From assembly GCF_000168715.1 (NCBI RefSeq), contig NZ_AASE01000019.1:1-47885 (forward strand): 47,885 nt of DNA. The letters run 5' to 3'. The DNA is from Chlorobium ferrooxidans DSM 13031 (GTDB lineage: Bacteria > Bacteroidota > Chlorobiia > Chlorobiales > Chlorobiaceae). The notes beneath the pieces were generated by a model. It did not search any database. It had not been told where the DNA came from and worked only from the letters and a program-made list of their open reading frames with translations. The position numbers and the translations under genes were made by a program. This document shows, one piece after another, positions 24,793-34,035 of this stretch. The stretch's first letter is position 1; every line of letters starts with the position of its first letter.

Positions 24793-27315
24793 TTAAAGCG
24801 GATTGTCGGCGTTGAGGGTGTCAAAGACGGCGTTGTTGAGCGAGGTAATGGTGAAGGGTTTGCGGATAAAGTGATGTTCTGTATGGATATTGGTTGTGCC
24901 GCCAAGAGCATCTGCGGTATAGCCGGACATGAAGAGTATTTTTATATCGGGGCGGACAGCAAGAATGATTTCAGAGAGATCCTGTCCGTTCATTTCCGGC
25001 ATGATGACGTCCGTCAGAAGCAGATCGATTTTCTCGTTATATTTGTCGGCAAGGGTGATGGCGTCACGGGGTGTTTCAGCGACAAGTACACGGTATCCCT
25101 TGCGTTCAAGCATGAGTTTGCAGAGTTTGAGTATACCGGGTTCATCTTCCACTATCAGGATTGTATGATCTCCCTGATGTGTCAATGGATCCGACACCTC
25201 CTCTCTCTCCGAGGCGGATTGATCTCTGTTCAGGGGCAGGTAGACCGTTATGGTTGTTCCGATTCCTGATTCGCTCTTGCAGTCGATGCGGCCGTTGTTC
25301 TGTTTGACGATTCCGTAAATGGTTGAGAGCCCGAGACCTGTACCTTTTCCCTGCTCCTTTGTGGTAAAGAATGGTTCGAAAATATGAGGGATATCGTTTT
25401 TAGCTATCCCGCACCCGTCGTCATTTACGGAAAGGGCCAAATATTCGACAACTTTTTTCGATAGTTCACTGCTGCTTTCAGCTATATCGCACCGGTTAAT
25501 TTTAATGGTTATCTGGCCATTTCCGGTTATCGAGTCCCGTGCATTGACACAGAGGTTGACAAGAATCTGGTCGATCTGGGATGGATCAATCTTTATCTGT
25601 GTTTTATTTGTGGCCGGTACAAAGTGAAGTGTGATATTTTCCCCGATAAGGCGACGGAGCATCGGAAGCATCTTTTCAACGGAGGCGTTAAGCTGAAATA
25701 CTTCCGGGACGATGGTCTGTTTCCGGGCAAAGGCAAGCAGTTGCTGTGTCAGTTCGGCAGATCGTGCTGCCGCTTCACGTATGGCATCAATGTCCAGATA
25801 GTGTGCATCGGCAGGGGAGAACTCGTCAAGAAGCATCTCGGTGTAGCCAAGTATAACGCCAAGCATATTGTTGAAGTCATGGGCGATGCCTCCTGCGAGG
25901 GTTCCGAGCATCTCCATTTTCTGTGACTGCACGAGCTGCATTTCAAGCTGGGCATTCTCCTCTTCTATCTGCTTTTGCTCGGTAATATCGATACCTGTTC
26001 CTATAACACAAGTGTTGCCGTCGATAATTATTTTTTTACCTGTCAGGAGATACCACCGGAATTCCGGCCCGCCACGGAGCAGCACTCGCGCTTCAACTTT
26101 TTCTTCAATCCCATGTTCAATAACATTGATGATTTTTTGCTGAACGACAGGAAGATCTTCCGGATGCAGGACGGAACCGACCGGGGTATGCAGCATCTCG
26201 CTCTCCGGTTTTCCGACAATTTCATCGCGCAGGAATGCATTCCAGCCGATATAGCTGCCATTTGTATCAATGATATAATAAGCGCCGGGAATACTTTCAA
26301 TAACGTTTTTGGTGAAAAGCCGCTCTTCTATTCCGATTTGCCGGGCACGTTTCAGCTCCGTGATATCCACAACGATTCCAACATATCGTGTAATCTCGCC
26401 AGTTTGGTCTTTATACGGAATTCCTTTGGACATGAGCCAACGGCCTGGATCAGGGCAGTTCCTGACACGCCACTCAATTGAGAAATCCTCGCCCTGTTGT
26501 ACCGCATGCCAGACCGCTGTCTCAACGGCTGAACGCTCCCGGGGTTCAATGCACTCTTTCCAGAGTTCATAGGAGGCCTCAAGATCGTTTTGTTCCAGGC
26601 CGTACATCGGCCAAAGTTCATCCGACCAGACATTGGTGTTGCTCTTAATATCCCACTCCCAAATGCCGGAATGTGTCTCTTTCAGAATAAGTTGCTGACG
26701 TTCATGATTGGCTGATATGACATGCTCTGCTTTTTGTTGACGGGTGACATCCGTAAGCACAAGTCGACAATTCTCTCCATTATCGTTTAATACGGCATCC
26801 ATGCGCACAGATGAAGGTGTGGCCAAATGCAATTGATCCGCCTGAACAGCCTTCGGCTTCAGCGATACTTCGCAGTATGACGGCTCTCCCTTCAGGGTGA
26901 ATACCTGCTCAATAAATGCTGTAAAGGGGGTACGGTCATAAGCCGTAATAAAGTTATAGAGGTATTTGTCCGGTAACAGGGATCGGCTGACACCAAGAAT
27001 CTTTGCAGCGGTAAGGTTTCCTTCGACTATTCTGCTCTCACGTGAAAGTGTCAGATAGCCTACCGGAGCAAAGTCGTAAAGGTCGGCGTATCGATTGAGA
27101 CTCTTTTCCAGTTCGATTCTCGACTGAAACAGCTCCTCATGCTGCATGTTCAGCTCAAGCTGGTGAACAGTGAGTTCATGAATCAACCTCCGCATCTCTT
27201 CGGGGGAGGCGGAGAACTCAACGGCATTATCCTGACTATTTCTCAGCCCTGCTTCAGCTTTGGCGCACAATTCTGATAGGGTATCAGAATCAGGTCTCTT
27301 TTGATTCATGAACAT
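24793..27315 (-). CDS. PAS-sensor hybrid histidine kinase with receiver domain
   Basis: A cytoplasmic hybrid kinase of 840 residues with no membrane segment. After a coiled N terminus come three PAS domains (about 75-190, 205-325 and 330-460), each with typical closing blocks such as GIVVDITELK and GTGIDITEQK. Next are the HisKA phosphoacceptor GGIAHDFNNMLGVILGYTEM, the ATPase N-box LVNLCVNARDS, GCGIAKNDI and GKGTGLGLSTIYG, and finally a receiver domain whose phosphoacceptor lies in LLLTDVIMPEMNG. Output must pass by phosphotransfer, since no DNA-binding domain is present. It follows the CheB-CheR fusion by 17 bases and is almost surely co-transcribed. The signal sensed (redox, light or small ligand) cannot be deduced. 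Confidence 0.92.
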   Translation of the reverse strand: MFMNQKRPDSDTLSELCAKAEAGLRNSQDNAVEFSASPEEMRRLIHELTVHQLELNMQHEELFQSRIELEKSLNRYADLYDFAPVGYLTLSRESRIVEGNLTAAKILGVSRSLLPDKYLYNFITAYDRTPFTAFIEQVFTLKGEPSYCEVSLKPKAVQADQLHLATPSSVRMDAVLNDNGENCRLVLTDVTRQQKAEHVISANHERQQLILKETHSGIWEWDIKSNTNVWSDELWPMYGLEQNDLEASYELWKECIEPRERSAVETAVWHAVQQGEDFSIEWRVRNCPDPGRWLMSKGIPYKDQTGEITRYVGIVVDITELKRARQIGIEERLFTKNVIESIPGAYYIIDTNGSYIGWNAFLRDEIVGKPESEMLHTPVGSVLHPEDLPVVQQKIINVIEHGIEEKVEARVLLRGGPEFRWYLLTGKKIIIDGNTCVIGTGIDITEQKQIEEENAQLEMQLVQSQKMEMLGTLAGGIAHDFNNMLGVILGYTEMLLDEFSPADAHYLDIDAIREAAARSAELTQQLLAFARKQTIVPEVFQLNASVEKMLPMLRRLIGENITLHFVPATNKTQIKIDPSQIDQILVNLCVNARDSITGNGQITIKINRCDIAESSSELSKKVVEYLALSVNDDGCGIAKNDIPHIFEPFFTTKEQGKGTGLGLSTIYGIVKQNNGRIDCKSESGIGTTITVYLPLNRDQSASEREEVSDPLTHQGDHTILIVEDEPGILKLCKLMLERKGYRVLVAETPRDAITLADKYNEKIDLLLTDVIMPEMNGQDLSEIILAVRPDIKILFMSGYTADALGGTTNIHTEHHFIRKPFTITSLNNAVFDTLNADNPL

Positions 27316-27332
27316 TCTGCTGTATGAAGATT

Positions 27333-30326
27333 TTATTCGGTAACAGGTTTAGTCGGACCGGATATTTCATAAAATGAGATATAGGTCATATCAGCTTTAT
27401 CACCTCCTTTTCGGATGCGGGGAAAGCAATTGACATTGATCCATGTGAAATTTTTGTCTGAATGTCCCATTATACCGATGACAACTCCTCTGACAGGGTT
27501 GCCTGTCCGCAACGCTATTTGTGACGGCCGTTCATCCTGAGGAAGATCGGTACCGTCACTCCGGACAAATTTCAGGGGGAGTTGATCGAGAAGTTTACCC
27601 TTGATCTCTTCTTTGGAGAATCCGAAAATACGGTAAGCCTCCCGGTTGATCATTATAACAGTTCCGGAAGCGTCCTGAATAAGAGCGCCAATCTGCATGG
27701 TATCAATCAAAAAACGATAACTCTCATCTGTCTCTCTCAGGCTCTCTTCCAGTCTCATGGCGGTGGTGATATCATTAAAGGTAATCACCAGTCCGTCAAT
27801 GCGATTATCAAGAGTCCGGTAGGGCATGATCTTGACCTTAAACCATCGGTTGTTAGATGCGGCAATATTTTTTTCGCTCATTACAAGCGATTGAAGCACC
27901 TCCCGGGCATCGCTCTCCAAAGCCGGATAGTGCAGGTCGGTTGCAATATCGGTTATGGGGCGGCCAATATCAGCGGGAATCAGCTTGATTATTGTGGCTG
28001 TACGGTTGGTAAAACGGCGAATATTAAGCTCATCATCGAGAAAGAGTGTTGCAATATCGGTGCTGTTGAGGAGGTTTTTCATGTCATTATTTGTCTGCGA
28101 AAAGTCGCTTACCTTCGACTGCAGCTCATGGTTAACTGTCTGCAGCTCTTCGTTGAGCGACTGCATCTCCTCCTTCGAGGTATTCAACTCCTCATTGGTG
28201 CTCTGCAACTCCTCATTGGCAGATTGCATCTCCTCATTGGTTGATTTGAGCTCCTCCTGTGATGTCTGCATCTGTTCGCGAATGCTCAGAATCTCATCCT
28301 TTGCCACTTGCAGTTCATTTTCAAGCAATGCAATCCGGCCGTCTCCGGAATATTCCGCCAACGTCCTGTCGGAATCAATGCCCGAAACAAATTTTGTGCT
28401 GTCGGTAAAAACAATCATGACCAGCCCTCTCAATGGTTCGGGTTGTTCAAGAAGCTTTACACTCAAATCAACACTCTGTTTCCCGCCGTTGGTTCCGACA
28501 GTCAAGCCCTTTTTGGTTAACTCTCCTTTTTCATGCTGCACATGACCGAAAAGTATATTCAGGTCATAGCGAATACCCTCCCTGGCCATGGCAAATACAT
28601 TCAGATTTGCTTTTCCTGCTGCCGGTTCAAGATACTTGCCGGTATGACCGCTGATATAGATAATATCGCCGTTTTCATTGGTGAGAACTGCGGCCGGGGT
28701 GTAGTGATCAAGCAGCAGCTGATCGGTGATTGCCTTCAGATTGAGTTCGGATGTTACCGTGGCTGGATGAGCTGAAAAATCCCTTGAAGGAGGCGGGAAG
28801 TTGATTAACGATGAGGGGAAATCAATCGGCAGAGTCCGGCTATGTTGATGAATATGGCGAAAAATACGTGCCTTGCCGTCAACGGTTTCAAACAGATTGT
28901 TATTGGCCCCAATGGTTTCCGCACTGCCAAGAAAAAGGATACCGCCATTGTTAAGACTGTAATGAAAGAGCGGCAGAAGCTTTTTCTGGAGCTCCTGCTC
29001 CATATAGATCAACAGATTGCGGCAGATAACAATATCGAGCTTGGTAAAGGGCGGATCCATAATGACGTTATGGGGGGCAAACACAATGGTTTCACGAATT
29101 TCGCGCTTGATTTTGTAGCCGCTGTCATCTTTGTCGAAATAGCGTTTGATGTGTTCCGCTGTAAGGTCAGCCACAATATTTGACGGGTAGACTCCAGCCC
29201 TGGCCTTGTCGATAGCATCCTTGTCAAGGTCGGTGGCAAAAATCTGTAATTTGAAATTTCCCGCAGGTTTGATTGCATCAATAACCTCCCGGAAGAGAAT
29301 CGCAAGGGTGTAAGCCTCTTCACCGGTTGAACAACCGGCAACCCAGGCTCGCAAAAGACCGCCTGATGGCCGGGCAGCAATGAGTGAAGGAATTGCCCGT
29401 TTTTTCATGATTTCCCAGGCTGCCGGATCACGGAAAAAGCTGGTTACTCCGATCAGCAGCTCCCTGAAAAGCAACTCGATTTCCTGGGGATTTTCCTGGA
29501 GATACTTGACATAAAACGAGATTTTCTGAATCTGATGAATGCTCATTCGCCTCTCAATACGGCGATAGATGGTGTTTTTTTTATAGAGTGAAAAATCATG
29601 TCCGGTTTGGGATCGAAGGAGAATGATCACTTTTGCCAAAGCACTCAGCGATGCGTCTTCAAGGGTGTCTGTCTGTTTGAAGTTTAGCTGTTCATGTTTG
29701 AGATAGGAGATGATTTTTTCCGGAAGCATTTCAACCGGAGCAATAACATCGGCAAGTCCTGCATCGATTGCGCTTCTGGGCATTCCGTCAAACTTCGCAG
29801 ATTCAGGATCCTGCACAAAAACAGCGCCGCCTTTCTCCTTGATTGCCCGAAGGCCGAACGTACCATCGGAACCCATGCCTGAAAGGATAACCCCCAAAGA
29901 GTGCTGATGAAGGTCATCGGCCATTGAACGGAAAAAAAAGTCAATAGGCAGCCGTAAACCTCTTGGTTTGACCATATCAAGAAGATGCAGTACTCCGTGA
30001 AGTATTGTCAAGTTCTTGTTCGGCGGGATGAGATAGATATGGTCGGGCTCAATTTTCAGCCGATCCGTGATTTGCTGAACCGGTATAGGTGTAACTCGCT
30101 GAAGCAGCTCCGCCATGATTCCTTTATGGGTAGGGTCCAGATGCTGAACAATCACAAACGCCATCCCTGAAGAGTCCGGAACATTTTTCATAAAGAGTTC
30201 AAGCGCTTCAAGACCTCCGGCAGAAGAACCAAGGCCGATAACTGGAAAAGGTGTTGAACTTGGCTCATTGAACACCTTTTTACCGGTCTCAATTTCTTTA
30301 TGCCTTGATGAGGGCTGTTTTTTCAT
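27333..30326 (-). CDS. CheB-CheR-PAS fusion protein
   Basis: A 997-residue cytoplasmic fusion. Residues 25-215 are a CheB methylesterase without receiver domain: catalytic serine in GSSAGGLEA, histidine in QHLDPTH, aspartate in SGMGSDGT. Next is a CheR methyltransferase with its N-terminal helical domain and the SAM motif AWVAGCSTGEEAYTLAIL. A long coiled coil of heptads (ELQSTNEELNTSKEEMQSLN) leads to two PAS domains that end the protein. Such fusions often act with hybrid kinases in sensory pathways outside classical chemotaxis. No CheA, CheW or receptor gene is in the window, and green sulfur bacteria are mostly non-motile. It is the first gene of the kinase operon. Confidence 0.92.
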   Translation of the reverse strand: MKKQPSSRHKEIETGKKVFNEPSSTPFPVIGLGSSAGGLEALELFMKNVPDSSGMAFVIVQHLDPTHKGIMAELLQRVTPIPVQQITDRLKIEPDHIYLIPPNKNLTILHGVLHLLDMVKPRGLRLPIDFFFRSMADDLHQHSLGVILSGMGSDGTFGLRAIKEKGGAVFVQDPESAKFDGMPRSAIDAGLADVIAPVEMLPEKIISYLKHEQLNFKQTDTLEDASLSALAKVIILLRSQTGHDFSLYKKNTIYRRIERRMSIHQIQKISFYVKYLQENPQEIELLFRELLIGVTSFFRDPAAWEIMKKRAIPSLIAARPSGGLLRAWVAGCSTGEEAYTLAILFREVIDAIKPAGNFKLQIFATDLDKDAIDKARAGVYPSNIVADLTAEHIKRYFDKDDSGYKIKREIRETIVFAPHNVIMDPPFTKLDIVICRNLLIYMEQELQKKLLPLFHYSLNNGGILFLGSAETIGANNNLFETVDGKARIFRHIHQHSRTLPIDFPSSLINFPPPSRDFSAHPATVTSELNLKAITDQLLLDHYTPAAVLTNENGDIIYISGHTGKYLEPAAGKANLNVFAMAREGIRYDLNILFGHVQHEKGELTKKGLTVGTNGGKQSVDLSVKLLEQPEPLRGLVMIVFTDSTKFVSGIDSDRTLAEYSGDGRIALLENELQVAKDEILSIREQMQTSQEELKSTNEEMQSANEELQSTNEELNTSKEEMQSLNEELQTVNHELQSKVSDFSQTNNDMKNLLNSTDIATLFLDDELNIRRFTNRTATIIKLIPADIGRPITDIATDLHYPALESDAREVLQSLVMSEKNIAASNNRWFKVKIMPYRTLDNRIDGLVITFNDITTAMRLEESLRETDESYRFLIDTMQIGALIQDASGTVIMINREAYRIFGFSKEEIKGKLLDQLPLKFVRSDGTDLPQDERPSQIALRTGNPVRGVVIGIMGHSDKNFTWINVNCFPRIRKGGDKADMTYISFYEISGPTKPVTE

Positions 30327-30466
30327 AATAGAGACCTTGAACGTGAATGATTGTATCCTGAATCCGAAAGATAAAGTCCTTTACGTATTGAGATTCCAGG
30401 AGCATAAGTCAGGAGTTGATCAACAATCAATATAATGATGTAATTCTTCTTCTAAAGGGGATGTTT

Positions 30467-30637
30467 ATGACCGTGCAGTCAGCCCTTGATTCCGATGCTC
30501 TTCTGCCTGTAAGGTGCTCCCCTGAAATAATCAATGGTGTCCGCCCGGCAAAAATTCGGAAAAAGGAGACGCAGACTTACAAAAACGCCTTGAGCGCCTT
30601 GCAGACCCTTGAGAGGGGAAGACCGACCACGTTGTAG
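30467..30637 (+). CDS. possible small protein, 56 aa
   Basis: An open frame on the plus strand with a good AAAGGGG ribosome site six bases before the ATG. The product begins MTVQSALDSDALLPVRC and has a basic middle (AKIRKKE). Its last 60 bases overlap the 3' end of the maf gene on the opposite strand, so part of its sequence is constrained by maf. It lies in the 250-base gap between maf and the CheB-CheR fusion. I recognise no family; it could be a chance frame. Confidence 0.3.
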   Translation: MTVQSALDSDALLPVRCSPEIINGVRPAKIRKKETQTYKNALSALQTLERGRPTTL

Positions 30638-31155
30638 TAACACCCCTCAATGCGTTTTATGTGACAGGCCATCAGGGGATCCTGTATTCCATAGGATCCG
30701 GCCTTGTCGTAAGGCTGGAGTGCGAGCAGGTAGCGGGTTATCTCCCGCTCGCTCATGGGTTCGAACTCCACGGTAGTTGTAACGCACTCGGTGTGCGATT
30801 TGTCGCCCGAGAGCAGAACGAAGCCGGTATAGACCCGGTGTGAACGGTTCTGGAGCGTTTTAAGCATCCCGAATGCCTCATCGAATCCTGCCGGTTTCCC
30901 ATAGATGCGGTTACCCTTGGCCACTACGGTATCAGCGGCCAGAATCACCGTTCTTTGCCCGGTTTTCTCTATCAGAGAGGAAGCGGCCTCTGCTTTTCTG
31001 CGGGCGATCGAGGTGACGTTCTCTTCAATTGCGAGTGAGGGGTCGAGACTCTCATCGGTATCGACCGCGAGCGTCTCAAACGGCAGCTGCATCAGAGAGA
31101 GAATATCCTTGCGACGCGGGGACTGCGACGCAAGGATCAGTCGGGGTTGATACAT
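30577..31155 (-). CDS. maf: Maf-type nucleoside triphosphate pyrophosphatase
   Basis: A house-cleaning pyrophosphatase of 192 residues that hydrolyses dTTP/UTP or modified nucleotides. The N terminus LILASQSPRRKDIL is the defining Maf motif, with the ADTVV block near residue 75 and YDKAGSYGIQD near residue 150 forming the rest of the active site. It begins 5 bases after the stop of the sodium:solute symporter on the same strand, so the two are translated from one mRNA. The functional link between them is not obvious. Confidence 0.93.
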   Translation of the reverse strand: MYQPRLILASQSPRRKDILSLMQLPFETLAVDTDESLDPSLAIEENVTSIARRKAEAASSLIEKTGQRTVILAADTVVAKGNRIYGKPAGFDEAFGMLKTLQNRSHRVYTGFVLLSGDKSHTECVTTTVEFEPMSEREITRYLLALQPYDKAGSYGIQDPLMACHIKRIEGCYYNVVGLPLSRVCKALKAFL

Positions 31156-31160
31156 GGTTT

Positions 31161-32924
31161 TCAGTTGAGATTGTTCCAGCCCCTGCGATTAAGGTCGGCA
31201 AATATGAGTGCTCCGGCAACAAGCCCGCCGCCAAGGAAGAGCACTCCCTGAACGACGTCACCGAAAATTACTCTGCCCGTACCGAAGAGAATGGCGTAGA
31301 TCATGATAATGCCGAGAGCCCAGTCGGCAAAGAGCATGACAAATCCTTTATCTGACTCTACATCGGGAAGGTTAACGGAAACCTTTTTCCAGAGCAGACC
31401 GCCGACTCTTGTGGTTCTGTAGAATGTTTCGAGCTGTGCCGGTTCGGTCGGCTTTGTCAAATAGGTGACGACAAGGGTTGCGGCAATGGTGATGGTAACG
31501 ATAATGAAAATCGAAGAGGGGAAGGTAATTGAGGTAAAGAAATTGATCCAGCCAAAGACGATAAAAGGAACAACCATAGAGGTGATTTCCGACCATGCGT
31601 TGAGGCGCCACCAGAACCAGCGGAGAATAAGCACAAAGCCGGTACCAGCTCCGCACTGGATTATGAACTCCCAGGCACCGGTAATGGTTTCAAGCACAAA
31701 GAAGGTGATGAAGAGCGCAAAAGCTGCCGTCAGAAAGGTGGTGATTTTCGAAATGTTGACATAGTGCCGTTCATCTCCATCGGTTTTAAGAAACCGCTTG
31801 TAGAAGTCGTTGATGAGATAGCTTGTGCCCCAGTTCAAATGGGTCGAGAGTGTAGACATATAGGCAGCAAGAAAGGCGGCTATCAGGAGCCCTTTCAGTC
31901 CGGGAGGCAGCACGGCCTTCATCACATAGACAAACCCGTCCTCCTTCTGGTTCAGCGGAAGATCCGGAAACATGACAAGGCTTGCAAGTCCGACAATGAT
32001 CCATGGCCACGGTCTCAGGCAGTAGTGGGCTACGGTAAACCAGAGCGTGGCAAGCAGCGAATGTTTCTCGTTTTTTGCGCTCATCATGCGCTGGGCAATA
32101 TAGCCTCCGCCGCCGGGTTCAGCTCCCGGGTACCAGGATGACCACCACTGCACAAATGCCATGGCGGCAAAAGAGGCGAAGGTGAGGGCGGCAGCTCCGG
32201 TTACCGACCGATCGGCACCTGCCGGGCTGAATGAGGGGAAAAAGTCAAACATCCATGAAGGCAGAGCTTTGGTCAGGCCTCCGGCCGAGACAACCGCCGG
32301 GGAGTTGACGGCAAGAACAGCAAGAATAATGCAGCCTGCCATGGCGATCACAAACTGTACGGCATCGGTAATGGATACACCCCATAGCCCGGAAAGTCCG
32401 GAATAGAAAGTGGTCAGGACAACAAGGGCTACAATGGTCACTTCAGGATTAAGCTCGGGGAGCATGATCCTGATGATCTTGAACATGGCCAGATTCACCC
32501 AGCCGATGATGACCGCATTGATAAAGAGACCGAAATAGACCGCCTTGAATCCACGAAGAAAGCGTGCAGCTCTGCCGCTGTAGCGAAGCTCGATGAACTC
32601 CAGGTCGGTCAGGATCTCCGCCCGGCGCCAGAGCCGGGCAAAAAAGAAGACCGTCAGCATTCCTCCGGAAACAAAGGTCCACCAGACCCAGTTGCCGGCA
32701 ATGCCGTTTTTTGCGACAAATCCGGCAACAGCAAGAGGGGTGTCAGCCGCAAAGGTGGTCGCAACCATACCGGTACCGGCGATCCACCAGGGGAGCTGGC
32801 GTCCGGAAAGAAAAAACTCGTCAACATTCTCCGCAGCCCGTTTTGAGAACCAGAGGCCGATAACAAGGGTCAGAAGAAGGTAGCCGAGTATAAACCCATA
32901 ATCGAGCAGATTGAGCTGTTCCAT
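31161..32924 (-). CDS. sodium:solute symporter family transporter
   Basis: A 587-residue inner-membrane transporter with about thirteen hydrophobic segments and the SSS fold. Markers are FFLSGRQLPWWIAGTGMVATTFAADTP near the N terminus (first inverted repeat, Na+ site), TTFYSGLSGLWGVSITDAVQF and the later AAYMSTLSTHLNWGTSYLINDFY. The family moves sugars, amino acids, vitamins or anions with Na+; the substrate is not readable here. It heads the operon with maf. A strand-specific hairpin lies upstream, ending the previous transcript. Confidence 0.9.
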   Translation of the reverse strand: MEQLNLLDYGFILGYLLLTLVIGLWFSKRAAENVDEFFLSGRQLPWWIAGTGMVATTFAADTPLAVAGFVAKNGIAGNWVWWTFVSGGMLTVFFFARLWRRAEILTDLEFIELRYSGRAARFLRGFKAVYFGLFINAVIIGWVNLAMFKIIRIMLPELNPEVTIVALVVLTTFYSGLSGLWGVSITDAVQFVIAMAGCIILAVLAVNSPAVVSAGGLTKALPSWMFDFFPSFSPAGADRSVTGAAALTFASFAAMAFVQWWSSWYPGAEPGGGGYIAQRMMSAKNEKHSLLATLWFTVAHYCLRPWPWIIVGLASLVMFPDLPLNQKEDGFVYVMKAVLPPGLKGLLIAAFLAAYMSTLSTHLNWGTSYLINDFYKRFLKTDGDERHYVNISKITTFLTAAFALFITFFVLETITGAWEFIIQCGAGTGFVLILRWFWWRLNAWSEITSMVVPFIVFGWINFFTSITFPSSIFIIVTITIAATLVVTYLTKPTEPAQLETFYRTTRVGGLLWKKVSVNLPDVESDKGFVMLFADWALGIIMIYAILFGTGRVIFGDVVQGVLFLGGGLVAGALIFADLNRRGWNNLN

Positions 32925-32976
32925 AGTTCATATAGTCTTAAACTGTTTTCCGGGGAGGCCTTCCTTGACAGTCAAA

Positions 32977-33004
32977 GGGCACCTCTTATGATTCAGAGGC
33001 GCCC
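32977..33004 (-). terminator. terminator after the PfkB gene
   Basis: A 10-bp stem with 8-base loop. As minus-strand RNA all ten pairs form (one is G-U), whereas on the plus strand the same position would be an A-C mismatch, so the structure favours minus-strand transcription. A short T-rich stretch (TTTGACTGT) follows. It lies between the PfkB stop and the start of the symporter gene. Confidence 0.55.
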
Positions 33005-33058
33005 CTTGTTCTTCTGCATGTCCCTGTCGTCACCATGACGAATATTTCCCGTTCACCG

Positions 33059-33970
33059 TCAGTTGTCGGTCCTTGAAAGTTCAAGGAAGCTCTGATAGCG
33101 ATCCTCAATTTCAAGCAGATCAAGTGCTGCAATTTTTTCGGTACCGAATTTTTCGACACAGAAGCTTGCCATTGAACTGCCGTAAAGCACAGCCTTGCGC
33201 ATCTCCAGATCATTGATTGTTTCGCAGCGTGCCAGGTGGCCGATAAAGCCGCCGGCAAAGGTATCTCCGGCACCGGTAGGATCAAAAATGGACTCAAGTG
33301 GGAATGCCGGTGCCGCAAATATTCCACTGTCGGTAAAGAGCAGTGCACCGTGTTCACCTTTTTTGATGATCAGGGTTTTGGGGCCCATGTTGCGAATGAT
33401 TCTTGCTGATCTAACCAGATTCGGGTCTCCGCTCAGGAGCCGGGCTTCACTGTCGTTGAGAATGAAGATATCGACACGCTCAAGCGTTTTTTTAAGTTCT
33501 TCAGGTTTCCCCTCTATCCAGAAATTCATGGTATCAAGAATGACAAGCTTCGGCTTGCTTATCTGGTCAAGAACCTTGAGCTGCAACTCCGGATCGATGT
33601 TGCCGAGACAGACAAAATCGGCATTCTGATACTGAAGGGGAACCACGGGATCAAAATCCGCAAAGACATTCAACTGGGTGTCGAGCGTATCGCGGGTGTT
33701 CATATCGTAATGGTAACGTCCGGCCCAACGGAAGGTCTTTCCGTTATCGACCTTCTGGACTCCTTTGGTGTCGATGTTTTTTGAATGAAGGAGATCAAAA
33801 TGCTTCTGTTCAAAGTCGGAGCCGACAACACCGACCATCTCTACCTTGTCGGTAAAATAGCTTGCCGACAGGGCAATATAGGTTGATGATCCGCCAAGGG
33901 TGTTGTCCGAACGCCCGAAGGGGGTTTCGATGTCATCAAAGGCAAGAGAACCGACAATGAGAATAGACAT
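33059..33970 (-). CDS. PfkB-family sugar/nucleoside kinase
   Basis: A ribokinase-fold kinase of 303 residues. The N-terminal block GSLAFDDIETPFG and GGSSTYIALSAS bind substrate. The C-terminal signature DPTGAGDTFAGGFIGHLA carries the catalytic aspartate and anion hole. NDSEARLLSG is the usual PfkB domain block 1. Homologues labelled adenosine kinase, ribokinase or cytidine kinase have the same layout, so the substrate is uncertain. It is downstream of the GH13 gene (65-base gap) on the same strand, which might hint at a sugar substrate but is weak evidence. Confidence 0.85.
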   Translation of the reverse strand: MSILIVGSLAFDDIETPFGRSDNTLGGSSTYIALSASYFTDKVEMVGVVGSDFEQKHFDLLHSKNIDTKGVQKVDNGKTFRWAGRYHYDMNTRDTLDTQLNVFADFDPVVPLQYQNADFVCLGNIDPELQLKVLDQISKPKLVILDTMNFWIEGKPEELKKTLERVDIFILNDSEARLLSGDPNLVRSARIIRNMGPKTLIIKKGEHGALLFTDSGIFAAPAFPLESIFDPTGAGDTFAGGFIGHLARCETINDLEMRKAVLYGSSMASFCVEKFGTEKIAALDLLEIEDRYQSFLELSRTDN

Positions 33971-34035
33971 AGTTTAAAGAGAGTTTGGTTTATGGAAAAT
34001 GACGCAAGATACTATTTTTGCAACTTTTCTGTAAC

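Noticed and set aside
28130..28310. Repeated blocks that might suggest a CRISPR array
   Set aside because: The repeats are degenerate, about 21 bases apart without spacers and in frame, encoding coiled-coil heptads.
30744..30756. GGTTCGAACTCC, resembling a tRNA T-loop
   Set aside because: It lies in the maf coding region and no acceptor, D or anticodon stem can be formed around it.
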